NCBI GenBank assembly: GCA_015183035.1
Contig: JACZZP010000001.1
Location: forward strand, 248,001 to 312,000
Reading direction: 5' to 3'
Length of the DNA stretch: 64,000 nt
Source of the DNA: Meloidogyne chitwoodi
Taxonomy: Eukaryota; Nematoda; Chromadorea; Rhabditida; Meloidogynidae
Both the position numbers and the translations under genes were made by a program. The notes beneath the pieces are model-generated. The model worked only from the letters and a program-made list of their open reading frames with translations, was not told the DNA's origin and searched no databases. This document shows positions 34,600-47,800 of the stretch, in pieces (position 1 is the stretch's first letter; every line of letters begins with the position of its first letter).

Positions 34600-35786
34600 A
34601 TGTCATCACTTAAAAAATTACCAAAAGTGATTTCAGTCGATTATTATTTTGATATTGTCTCTATCCCTGCATGGATTTTGTTTGAGGTTTTTTTTAATTT
34701 TTTATTTAATTTAACAAATTTCATTTTTAGCGGTTTTCGATTCTACAATCAAAAAATAAAAATGAAATTAATTTTAATTTTCGTCCAGTACATACTGGGA
34801 CATTGCTTACATCCGTTGGTATTTTTTTAATTTTTAAATTAAAATTAAATTTTATAAATTTTGTAGGAGGTCAAGTGCCCTATGCAACTCCACCTTTGAA
34901 GAAAAATTATTTTGAGGAGCAGCGATTGTTTGCTCGACTACATGGATTAAATATTTCAACAGATCCTGTATTAATTTATTTTATTATTTATAAGGGAAGA
35001 ATCCGCAGGTTTACATAAAAATTATTTAAAAAATTAAACGTTTAAAAATTTGCGGATAAAACTTGCGGACTTTTGCAGAAAGGAAAAATTCAAAATTTTA
35101 TTTAAAAAAATATTTAAATTTTAGAATTACCCCTCCCTACATGTCTTTTAATTTTCTTATATTTTTAAAATTAAAATTTTAATAGCAAACCATTGATAGC
35201 CTTTTGGAAGGAATTTCAAGCTCTTTTCACCCTCAGTGTGTGTTAAACATGATTGCTTCAAAATTTGACTTTTGCGAATTTCAAAAAATTTGTAGAGAGT
35301 TTTGGCAGAGGATTTGGGTTCAAAATAAACCTTTAAATACTGAAAATGATTTAAAAGAGGTTTTTTAATTTTTTAAAATTATTTTTTAAATTTTTAATTG
35401 AAAATTAAGGCCTTCAATTCTTCCAAAATTAATAGTTTAAACTTGGATTTAAATTTTGAAAATTTATTTTTAAATGATGAGTGGTGTTCTTTGCTAAATG
35501 AGAATCACAAAGAAGCAATACATTCAAAGGTTTCTAATTTTTTTAAAAAAAAGTCCATTTATTCGCAGAGAAGACTTTTTTTGATTTTTTTAAATTAATT
35601 TTTAATTAAATTAAAAATTTTTTTTTTAAGTGTTTCGGCATCCCTTGGACAGTTCTTCACTTTGAAAATAGAAACAATACTTCGCAGAATGAAACAAAAG
35701 TTTTTTATGGAATTGATTCTTGGCCTTTGATTTGTTTTTATTTAAAAATACCCCAAAAAATGTTTGGCGATGTTTTGTTGAAATAA
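34600..35786 (+). CDS. Glutathione S-transferase kappa (DsbA-fold)
   Basis: Six exons: 34600-34686, 34731-34818, 34867-34967, 35186-35359, 35410-35529, 35631-35786; 726 nt, 241 residues. The N terminus VDYYFDIVSIPAWILFE matches the kappa-class start (FDVVSPYSW in mammals): the catalytic Ser aligns, with Ile-Pro in place of Pro-Tyr. FRPVHTGTLLTSVGG follows the glutathione/substrate-loop FRP pattern. The helical insertion (FHPQCVLNMIASKFDFCEF, CREFWQRIWVQNK) precedes CFGIPWTVLHFENRN, with the cis-Pro of the thioredoxin fold, and FYGIDSWPLICFYL. Kappa enzymes are mitochondrial or peroxisomal. Intron 4 ends in AATTAAG, a weak acceptor, so the exon 5 start is the least certain point. It converges on the Meis gene, whose stop is 107 bp away. 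Confidence 0.9.
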
Positions 35787-35893
35787 AATTTTTTTTTAAT
35801 TTTTTTTAAATTTAATAAAATACATAGGCTATATAAAAACAAAAATGTAAAAAAAAATATTTAAATTTATAAAAAAAATAAATTGTCGATTAA

Positions 35894-38800
35894 TTACCCA
35901 TCAACACCACCTCCTCCACAACTACTACTTCCTTCACGTCTACGATTTTTAAAAACGGCAACAGGATGACCAGCACGATTATTTGAGTCTATCATTGGTT
36001 GGACTATACGACGCCGTGCATTAATAAACCTAAAAAATAAAAAAATAAATAAATTTGACATGCGGCCGTTTCGGTGCGAGCTCATAACTAACTTATTAGA
36101 AAACCTAGAGGTTTGAAATTTTTAGAAAATATTTCAAATAGTGTTAGCTAAATGTTCTGTAAATTTCAGAATTTTAGGTTCAGTATTTTTCATGTTACGA
36201 TCAAAAATTTGAATTTTTCAAAACAAATAATTTTTTTCCATAACATTAAAAATACAGAACCCAAAATTCTGAAATTTTTGGAGAGGCTAGCTAACACAAT
36301 TAAGAACATAATTACAAAATTTTGTAAAGTTACAAGCTAATTTGGCCATTTTATAACCCTGCGCCGAAACGTCCTGTCCCTCATATTTAAATAGATCGTA
36401 AATTTTATCTCAATAAAAAAGTTGCATATACTAAAATTGTTGGATTACCCAATAAAATTGTTTTTTTATATTCTTTCCAAATATTTTTTTTATTACTCAA
36501 TATTTTCTCGAGATAATAAAAAAAATATTTTTTAATGTCAATTTTTATTATTTATTTAAAAATAAAAAAATAATTTTTCAGAAGGGTCCCCTCTTTTATT
36601 ATTATTTTTTAAGTCAATTTTTAATTTATTTTATTTAAAAATAAAAAAAAATATTTTTTTATTCAGAAGGGTCCCCCCTACTCTATCCTTTTTTTCTTGC
36701 ATAATAAATAAAAATAAATAATAATTATTATGCAAATTTACCCCATAATTTTTTTATTCATCAAATTCATGAAAAAAATATTTTTTTTTCAAAAAAAAAA
36801 CTCATCCATCAAAACCCAAAAAAAATAAAAAACCTTTTTAAAAATGTCCCTTTGGTATTTAAAAAATATAAAAAAATAAACAAACCAATTATTAACTTGA
36901 AGTATTGTCAATCCTGTCTCTGCAGCCAATTGGCGTTTTTGCTCTTCTGCAGGATATGGGTGCTGGAAAAAAATTTTTTATTATTAAATTTTTTTAAATA
37001 TCAAAATTCGAAACACTCAAATACAAAATGTCAAAAACACAAAAATACAAAAAACACAAAAAAACAATAAACACAAAAATACAATAAGCACAAAAATACA
37101 AAAAAACACAAAAATACAAAAAAACACAAAAATACAAAAAACACAAAAATACAAAAAACACAAAAATACAAAAAATACAAAAACACAAAAATACAAAAAC
37201 ACAAAATGCCAAAAAATACAAAAACACAAAAATACAAAAACACAAAATGCCAAAAAATACAAAAACAATAAAATACAAAAACACAAAAATACAAAAACAC
37301 AAAATGCCAAAAAAATACAAAAACAATAAAATACAAAAACACAAAAAATACAAAAATACAATAAACACAAAAATACAAAAACACAAAAAATACAAAATAC
37401 AAAGACACAAAAACATAAAAATACAAAACACAAAAAAGAACCGTAATATTGTTGAAAAGCCATGCTCGAAACTTGCTTATAGCTTCTTTACTAAAAACTT
37501 TAGGGACTCTTCTTCTTCCACCACTACCACCACCTTCACTTTGCCCCCCATCATCATAATCATCAAAATCTCCACTTTCTTCATTTTTAAGACTTGTTCT
37601 GCGTTGCATTAAATTAAAATGTTTTTTTGAAGAATTTTTAATTAATTCCCCTCCTGTTCCGTATTCACTATCTGCAGATTCATAGCGTTGATCATCCTCA
37701 TAGTCACCACATCCATTTAATGAAATACCATCTTCACCTATAAAAAGACAAAAAAAAACAAAAATAAAAAAAAAACTAAAAAAATAAATAAAATTTTTTA
37801 AAGGTAAAAAGCTTCTCCCTCTTTAAATTAATTGGCAAATATTTAAAATTGACTGAAAAGTGAGGAATAAAAAAAAATAAAAATTAGAAAAGGATAAATA
37901 AAAAAGAAAAGAATATTAAAAAATAAAACAAACAAACAAACACAACATTAAACAAATAAAAACAGAAAAAATAATAAAAAATCAGGCTATAAGGACAGAA
38001 GTAAACGCCCTTAGATGTGTACTTATAAACGGAGGGGTGTCCTTATAACCGGATTCTCGACAAATACAATTATTCACCGTAACATTAAGAAAAAGCCAAT
38101 GCTTCAATTTATTAGTAGCATTTTTAGGAAAACATCCACGCTTTTTTGAAGTGTTATTAAAATAGCTGCTCTGGACAAATGCAGTATTGGAGGATGAGGA
38201 AGAAGAAGAACAGCTTCCACGGGGTATAAACTCCGAGGGAAATGCAGAAGAATGGCCAAAAGGTTCTTCTTCCTCTTCTTCTTCACGTTCCTCTTCTTCA
38301 TCTTGTTCCTCTTCTTCTACCCCATGTTCCTCTTCCTCTACCTCATGTTCCTCTTCCTCTACTTCCTCTTCATTAACACCATAATTCTCTTCCTGCCACC
38401 CACAAAAATTATCTTCTTCATCATCCACATTAAAAAAACTTGTCCAATAACTCTGAGACATATCAAAAGCTTTTTGTTGTTGTTCAAAACCTTGGCATTC
38501 CGTCCCTTTTTGAAAATTATCATTAAATTCAAAGGATTTTTTTGTTTGACATTCTGTTTTAACATTTTTCTTCTTTTTAAATTTCTTCTCTTCATTTTTC
38601 TCTTCCTCTTCAATTATTTTATTTATCCTTTTTCTTCTTTTTTTAATAACACCCTCCTCATTTAAATTAAAATTAATTTTATTTTTATTATTCATTAATT
38701 TATTATTATTGTTAAAAGAGATTGTATTTGAAGCAATCAGAAGCAATTCTGAAACAAAAAAGAAGCAAAATTTTTTAAAACAGTCAAAAGCTCGTTATAA

Positions 38801-41800
38801 GTGCACCCCAAGTTATCCTATTTTACTGAATTTTTTGATGTTTTTATCCTATGTGCCCTTATAAGAAGCTTCGACTTATTAAAGCGAGATTTAAGCAAAA
38901 AACAAAAGAAGAAAAAACCGCAACTTTAAGCGGATTAAGAAATATAAAAGCAGAGCAGTGAAGAAGAGAGAGGTATTTATATAAAGTCAAGTAAAAATAA
39001 GAAAATAAGAATTTCTAGAAAATAAAAATGGTTATGAGAATAAATTGGTTTTTCTATTCAAGCAGAAATAAATGAAAATTTTTAAAATAAAAATAATTAA
39101 TTTTATGTCTGCTTTTGATAGAATTAAAATTTTATTTTTTAAGAAAATTAAAAAAAAATAATAATTAAAAAAATTTTGAATATAAAATATCCCTCAATAT
39201 ACTAATTTGTAAAAATAAAAAAAATAAAAAATCTTCTGTCACACTTTCTTTGTTAATTTTACGAGGGGAATATTAAATATTCATTTTTATTTTTTTTTTA
39301 GTTTTGAGGACAACAACTTTATCCCATTTTTCAATTAAAAACTTAAACAGACGTTAGAAATTCATAGAAAAAAAAAGAGAGAGAAAAATTACTAAAACTT
39401 AGAAGAATAAAATTAGAATTGAAAAAGAGAGAGAAAATAAAACTTGTGAGAGAGAAAAAAAATTAAACTTGGAGGCATAGAAGTTAAAACTTGGAATGAG
39501 AAAAAAAGAAAATAAACTTGAAATAGTAAGAGAACAATATTCAAGTTGCTTCTCCAAGTTGTAAAAATTTTATTATTTATTCTGAACAAATGAAAAAATA
39601 TATATTAAATAAAATATTTATAGTATAATAAATCATTATGGCGCGAGTAGAAGAAAAATAAAAAAATGAATAAAAAATCCTTAATAAATTTAAAAGGCAC
39701 AGATATGAGAAAATTTAATGTCCTCAAAACTAAACAAAAAATGACAAAAAAATAAAAAATGGTATAATTGGCAATTTGTCCATTTTTGCCCTAATGACAT
39801 TTTGTCCGAGTGACATTTTGTCTAAACTTTGAAATTAAATTTTTTTCTTACCTCCATTTTCATCCAAATTATTGTTCAATTGTTGTTGTTTATGTCCATC
39901 AATAATAATACCTTCTTTAATATTTTCTACATCTTTAACACCATTATTTGTTGTTTTTGAAATTTCTAATCCTATATTTCCCTTAAAATCTTCATTTTGA
40001 GCAATTGTTGTTGTATCAGGACTTTGATTTGTTGTAGAAACCTTTTCACAAGAATTTGAAATTTTATTTAAAATTTTTTGAGGAAAAGTGGAAGATGTGA
40101 TAGATGAAAGTGATGATGATGATGACATTTTTGCACGTTTAGCACTAAAAAAAATTTAAATAAAATAATTATTCGTGTTATAACAACACTGAAGAGTTCA
40201 AATGTCCTTATAATTAGAGTCAACTATATTTTTAAAATAAAAAATCCCGTTATAAGGACACCTTCAAATATCCCCATGTCCTTATAATTAGAATAAAATA
40301 TTTTGTCCTTATAATTAAAATAAAATATTTTGTCCTTATAATTAGAATTAATTTTTTTTTTAAAAAACCTTCTAGGAGTATCATCCAATTGAACATTTTC
40401 ATTTAATAAAATAGGTCCTTCAACATTATTATTATTAATTATTCCATTATTAATATAATGTTGTTGTTGAGAATAAAATAAACTTTGTTGTTGTTGGGTA
40501 GAGTAAAATAATTGTTGTTGTTGTTGTTGTAAATTAAAATTATTATTATTTGTTTGAATATTGTTTATATCATTAAAACCTCCAAATTGTTGTGGTTGTT
40601 TAGAGAAGGAACAAGGAGGAAATTGTTGCTATAATTTAAATAAAAAATAGAAAAATTATAAAAAATACATAAAAATAAAAATACAAAAAATACAAAAAAC
40701 ACAAAAATACAAAAAATAAAAAACACACAAAAACACAAAAAATACAAAAAACACAAAAACACAAAAATACAAAAAAACACAAAAATAAAAAATACAAAAC
40801 ACAAAAAATACACATTTTTAAAAAATTATAATTATTTCAATTATTTCCATTAAAAATTTTTATCTCTTTTATTTTAATATTTTTCCGGTAAAACGAAGCG
40901 GATCTTTTTTTTTATTTTACTTATAATAAATAAATACCCTTTATAAAATAACAGAAAAATTACTAAAATCATTCAAATGTAAAAAAAGATCGGCAATTTT
41001 TTTTGTAAAAATAAAACAATTAAAAATACATTAACAATTTACTTTTTATATAAAAATAAATTTACTGTATTTTTAAAAGAGAAAAAAGTGGAGAAAATAG
41101 GGCATAAGGTAAAAGCTAAAGTTTTTTAATCATAATCTTAAAACTATTAATTAAAAAATTTAAAAATTATAGATACGGTAGCTAACACTATAAAGGATAA
41201 CTATACAAAATTTCAAAACTCCAAGTTATTCCATCATTTGGCAAATTAATTAAAGGTAAATCAATTTATGCGCCTAAAAATGTTGTTTTTTGCCAATAAT
41301 TTTAAAACTACAGCCTAAAAAATTCTAAACTTTTTAGATACGGTAGCTAAGACTATAATGTATATCTATACAAAATTTCAAAACTCCAAGTTATCCCATC
41401 ATTTGGCAATTTAATTTAAGGTAATGCTAGGTTTGTGTCTAATTTAAGCTAAAAATAGCTCTTTTATAATAAAAAATAAACTTGGAGGAAGAAGGATTTA
41501 AGTCAGGCGGAAAAAATAAAAAAATAATGACAAATTAAAAAAATTAAAAAAAAATTAAATTTTACCAATTGTTGATGATGTTCAATATTATTTGGTAAAT
41601 ATTCGTGATGTTCAATATTTGCAGAAAAATTAGTAGGTGTTTGATGGTCAATTGAGGATGAAGTACCTGGTGATTGGTTAGAACCTCCACCACCACTACC
41701 ACTTGCTCCTTCTCCTCTACTTGTATTATTACGATGATTGGTACTACTAGACCTTCTTTGTTGTTGCTCCATCTGTAAAAGAAAAATTTAATTAGATGGA

Positions 41801-44800
41801 CATTTCGTCACTGAAAAAATGTCACTAGGACAAAATGTCACCAAGACAAAACGTCACTATGTTAAAAATCACCATATCAAAGTAAAATGGTTCAGCAAGT
41901 GTATTTAAAAAAATATTTAATTTCTAACCATTCCAGGTGGACCAGTAGAAGGTGGTTGATGAGGCTGTTCCCCAGCAATTATATCCATTTGTGTTCTATC
42001 TTTAATTTTATTGACATATTTGGCGCAAAAGTTATCACACAATTCGTGGACCTAATAAATTATAGATATTTTTAAAATTCTTAAATATTTTTAAAATTTT
42101 TAAATATTTTAATTTTAAATTTTTGAATTTTTGGCGTCTAAAAATCCCCCCAATTTCCCTCAATATTTTTTAAATTTTTTTTAATTTTCCTATAAAAACT
42201 CCATGCGGGAGACAAAAAAATTAAAATATTTTTTTATAAAAGTAATAAATAAATAAATAAATTTAATTTTTATTACTTTGCGCGGCTTTTTTTTAATTTT
42301 AATTTTTGACCAATTTAAAATTAAAAAAAAATATTTGTTTTCCCTCACCTTTTCTAATTCTAACAGATGAAAACGAAGAACTTGGATGGCGTTAAGCATC
42401 TGAAAAGATTAGCAATTATTTATTTTTATTTATTTATTTAACAAATTATTGGTTAAACAATGTTTTTGACCATTTTGTCTGTTTACCATTTTATCTTTTG
42501 ACCATTTTGTTTTTTGACCATTATGTCCATTGACAATTTATAATAAATTAAAAAGCTAAAGATAATAAATTTAATAACAAAATGGTCAAAGCGCAAAATG
42601 TCAAAAAGACAAAATGGTCAAAAACAAAATGTCCATTAATTTAAAAAATAACCAAAGAATCAAGTTCAGGATTAGGCACATAAAAAGGTTTATTATTCTG
42701 TATAGTAGAAGCAAATTCAGCAATATCTTCACTAAACGACCCAGCAGAGCAAACATTCAAAATATCAACTTGATCCCCTCCAATTTCATTTCTAACAGGT
42801 TCACGGGGAGTACACGTAGCTAATTCACATTTTTCGAAGAGAACAGTTAAAAGAGGAAAGAGTGGATGGCTATAATTAAAAAAAAAAAATTTTGAAATTT
42901 TAAATTTAGGTGAACACCCCATTTATTCGCAGGGAAATATTTTGAAAAATAAATCCGCTGGGGGTTTTATTTGAATAAATATAATTTTAAATAAAACAAT
43001 TATTTACTTATAAATCAATTCCTTCTTTTGCTTTAATTGGTTAGAGTCAATTTGTTGTTCTCCCCCCATTAAAGGCTGTTGTTCCATTAAACCTGAGGCA
43101 CCCCCCGTAACTTGTGTGTGATAATTAGGAGTATTCTGCCCTCCCCCAATAGTCGCCGTCGCAGCAGCAAAAAACCCCAAAGTAGAAAGTTGTTGAGGAT
43201 CTGGTGGATGATGAATATTTGAAGGGGTTGGGGGTAGCCCTCCATAGAGGTTGTGGTGCTGTGCCTCACCCACTACTAACCCCCCTCCTGGGGTTAAATT
43301 ATAGTTTAAAGATGCTGATCGACTGGGAGTGGCAGCAATTGTATTGTTGTCAACATACTAAAAATGTTTAATAATTACAAAATTAAAAGAATTTGATAAA
43401 ATGACATTTTGTCGAATGAACATTTTTATTGGACATTTTGTCCGATAGAGAAATATTTGCCTGTTTGTACAAATTTATATTCTAGACATTTAAAATTATT
43501 TTTTTAGACCTGTTTAACCTTGCTAAAAATTTCATTTTAAAATTACCATTTTGAAAAGTTTACATTTTAACAATAAAATAAAAAAGGGTGGGCGCACTCC
43601 AAAAATCATAACTTTTTTTTAAAAAATTGTATTACCCTAAATTTTGCAGATTTTATAAAACAAAATCTCCTCTATTTTTTAATATATAATTTACTCTCAA
43701 ATCTCTATTTAAAACAAAGTTATAGGCAATCAAAGTTTTGATGTTTTCCTCCCCTTCAAGCTTATTATTATCGGCTTTTTTCTTTAAGTTTACTTTTTTA
43801 AAAACAAATAAAAAATTTTTTTCTTAAATTTACGCGTCCTTGGCTCTTTTTGGACAAAACTAGAAGAGAAAAACAGGAAAATGCAAATTTTGTGGTAGCA
43901 ATTTTGAACGGTAGAGGAAAGGGGTAGAGGGAGAGGAACAGAGGGGTGACTCTGACATTTGGTCCAAGGACAAATAAAATAAAGTATATATATTTTTATG
44001 ACTGCGGGGGGATGTTTTGAAAAATATAAAAATACTAAAAAGATTAAAGAGCGGTTTTAGTGACAAAAAAAAAGAAAATAATGGGGGATCAATTGTCACA
44101 TTTTTAACAAAAGAAGGATTATTTAAATTAATGATATATACTTAAAAATATTCCAAAATAATATTTATAGCATCTTTATGTTGCAGAAAAAAAAATTGGA
44201 CAAAATCCTCGAAAAAGAAATAAACGAGGAATTTTTGAAAATTAAGGGGAAAATTAGGGGAAAAAGAGGAAAATTCAAAAAAATAAAATTGTCCAAAAAT
44301 ATTTTAAAAAATTCAAAAATATTTTAGAATTAAAATTTAAACATTTTTTTAAAATAATTATTTTTCTTTAAAAGCAAATTTTATTTTTAATTCCATTAAA
44401 GTATCTTTTCTAAAGGATTAAATTCAGCTTACTCCCCCCTTTTCATTTTCTCTTCTTTCTATCAATTTAATTAAATGGATATAAAAAAAATTTTTTTCAC
44501 TCAATTTAATTTGTTTCAAAATAAAAATGGATAAAATAAAATTAAAAATTAATTTAAATAAAATTAAAAAAAAAATATTTTTTTTAAATTAATTTAATTA
44601 TTTATTTATTTTCCTCTAGTACTTGATGTATTCCTTTTCCTTTATTTTTTAATTTTGTTTAAAAAAAATTTTTTTTTAATTTATTTTATTTTTATTTTTC
44701 TTCTTTTTAACCTCTCCAATATTCCCTTTCCCCTCTCAAATTTTTTCTTTTCCCCAAAAATTAAAAAAAAAAGAAAAGCGCAACAGCTGGCCAATTGCCT

Positions 44801-47800
44801 CATTTTCTCTTATAAACAAAACAAAGAGATTTATAGGATTTAAAGAAAAAAAAGAAGAATTTTATAAAAATAAATGGTTTATAAATATAATAAGATTTAA
44901 CCCCTATTCTCTCATTTTAAGGTGTAAAAATATTTATAGTAGAGGTTAAAGATTTTTTCTTTTAAAAATTCTTTTCTTTTTTTAAAGTGTAAAGAAAACT
45001 TAAAAAAAAATTTATTTAATAGTAAAATGAGACAAATGATCCAATAAAAATATAAATTTAAAAATAAAATTTATTTGTCGGTAAAAATCTCGTTATAAGG
45101 ACACCCAAGGGGAAACACTAAAGGTGTCCTTATAACGAGATTTTGAGTCTTTTTGTATAAAATAAGCCTTTATAAAGGTTAGATGGACATATCCTCGTTT
45201 AATTAGTGTCCTTATAAGTGTATGTGTCCTTATAGAGAGTGTCCTTATAACGAGATTTTGTGTCCTTATAACGAGATTTGTGTTCTTATAAAGAGATTTG
45301 ATTGTATAATTAATTAAATAAATCAACTCTCTCATTTAGTCCCTCTAATATAGACCTTACTGAAATTGATTTGTGGCCAATCACGAAAATAGGGACACTT
45401 AAACGCAGGAAAAAAATTAAGAAAAAATAAAATTTATTTTTTCTTTAAAAAAAAATATATATTTTCCCCCAAGTTTTAATAAATAAAAATAATATTTTTA
45501 CTAAAAAAAATAAAAGCATAAATTAAATAAAAAAAATTAGATAGATATTAATCAGAAAAAAGCGATTAATATTTCTTCTTCTTTTATTTTGCTTACTCCC
45601 CCCTTTGCTCTTTTTTTATTTTGCTTACTCCCCCCTATGCTACTATAAAGTAACTTTTTTCTCTTTTTCTTTCTACCAAATTTGCACATGCAATTTTTGA
45701 TTGAGTATTATTTATAAAAAAAGAGGAAAATGATGAGCTGAAGATAATGAAAATGAGACGAGAAAATATTTTTTTTAAATAATTCTTTTTCTTTTTTTGG
45801 TCTCTCCCGGGACCTTCGGGAACAAAAAAGATCAAAAATGATATTTATTATTATTTTTCCGCGCGAATATTTTTTTGTATTATTTATTCTATATTTATAC
45901 AAACAAAAAATAAAAATATTAAATAATATTGTAATTTATTTTTTGGAGTCGTTTGGGCGCCTGGACATGTTTTAGGCGTGATTTAATAAAAAAGTTTAAT
46001 TAAAGTTAATTTATTTTTTCCCTTATTAAGTAGTAGTAAATTTGTCTCTACTCCCTTCATTTTCACTAATTTATTTTTATTTAAATATAAATTGACTTTT
46101 TTTTGAAAATTTAATTTTCAAAAAATCCATTTTTCTCTAAACAATTTAAATATTTAATTTATTTAATTTATCTGTGCATCTAAATATTTTTTTCATTAAA
46201 TAAGATTGGTTTTTTTAATTTAATCTCTTAAAAATAAATTAAAATATTTCCAAATTTTATATAATTTTTTATTTATTTTTTTAATCAATTTTTTACTCAA
46301 ATGTCGGTCTTCTAATATTTAATAAACTTTTTAATAAACTTTCTTCACTAACTAGAGTCTATAAATAAATTACCAACCCCTTGCTGTGACATTAATATTT
46401 TATAAAATTCCAGTGTAGATAAATTTTAGAAGATATTTATTATAATTCTTTTTTTATTTTTGTTGTCTTGAAAATAAAAAATAGAATAAATAACTAAATA
46501 TAACAACTTAATTAATTAATTAAAAGTTAAAAAATCATGTGAAGGGGACATTTAGACGCAAGCATAAATAATGAAAAAATAAAAACAATCAGAAAAATAA
46601 ACAGAAAAAAAATCAGAAAAAAATCAGAAAAATAAACAAAAAAAAATCAGAAAAATAAACAGAAAAAAATCAGAAAAAAAAATCAGAAAAAATCAGAAAA
46701 ATAAACAGAAAAAATCAGAAAAATAAACAGAAAAAAAATCAGAAAAAATCAGAAAAATAAACAGAAAAAACAGAAAAATAAACAGAAAAATAACAGAAAA
46801 ATATCAGAAAAAAAGAAAAAACCAGAAAAAATTCTGCTTTTTTTGTTGGGTAAATTTAAAAATTTCCCTTCCTTAGTCTCCTCCCTGTTAAATCTTAAAA
46901 ATTTTACTCAAAAAATTTAATTTTCTTCCCCAAATATATTTTTTCTCTCTTCTGCCATTTTACTCTTTTTCCTGTCTTTAAAATAAATAAAAATATTTTT
47001 ATGACTATAAAAAACATTTAATAAAAATAAATTTATTATTTTATGATAAAGAAAGAGTAAATTATTGCAAGTCATAAATTTGCCATTTTTTTAATATTTA
47101 TTTGTGGCGAAAAAAAAAAATTAAAAAAATGGGCAGAAAGTTGCGATTTTTTAGTTAAAAAAAGAAGGAAAATGGGGAGAGAAAAATAATTTAAGAAAAA
47201 AAAAATCAGAATTTTTCAGCCAATTTTTTAATTGTCTAAAATTCTAATAATAAGGACATATATTTATTCTAATAATAAGGACATATATTTATTCTAATAA
47301 TAAGGACATATATTTATTCTAATAATAAGGACATATATTTATTCTAATAATAAGGACATATATTTATTCTAATAATAAGGACATATATTTATTCTAATAA
47401 AAAGGCGTTAGTTAATTACTGTAATAATACCATTCAATCCATTTGAGTCTCAAAAATTCAAAAGTCTGAGACTCAAACGGACAAAAGTGGAATAACAAAA
47501 AAGTCCAAACACTCTCTAATAATAAGGCCACCGATTAAAAAAGTCTCTTTAATTGTTCAAAACATCCCTAAAATATTCCAATCTCTCAGTTATCCCACTT
47601 AAAGGTGTTCTTTCCATTAAAATAAAATAATTAATAAAACAATAAATAAATCAAAAAAAAAAAATAATTAAATTAAATTAATTTGTGTGTCAATCATCAT
47701 CAAAAAATTAAAAAGAAATAGGGAGTGAAAATTTAGCGGTAAATTGATTGAGTTTTTTGCCTTTATTTGATTGACACAAATTAATGAGGATTAGCAGAAG

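Noticed and set aside
36994..37609. Long C/F/V-rich open frames on the minus strand (up to 192 codons)
   Set aside because: They come from the ACAAAAATA low-complexity intron between the proximal homeodomain exon and the next exon. Only the part 37442-37737 is a real exon.
38187..38665. Plus-strand frames rich in Glu/Ser or Phe
   Set aside because: They are the antisense shadow of the acidic Meis exon 38748-38078.
47241..47405. Telomere repeat
   Set aside because: The 25-bp unit is unlike the nematode TTAGGC repeat and is internal to a gene intron.
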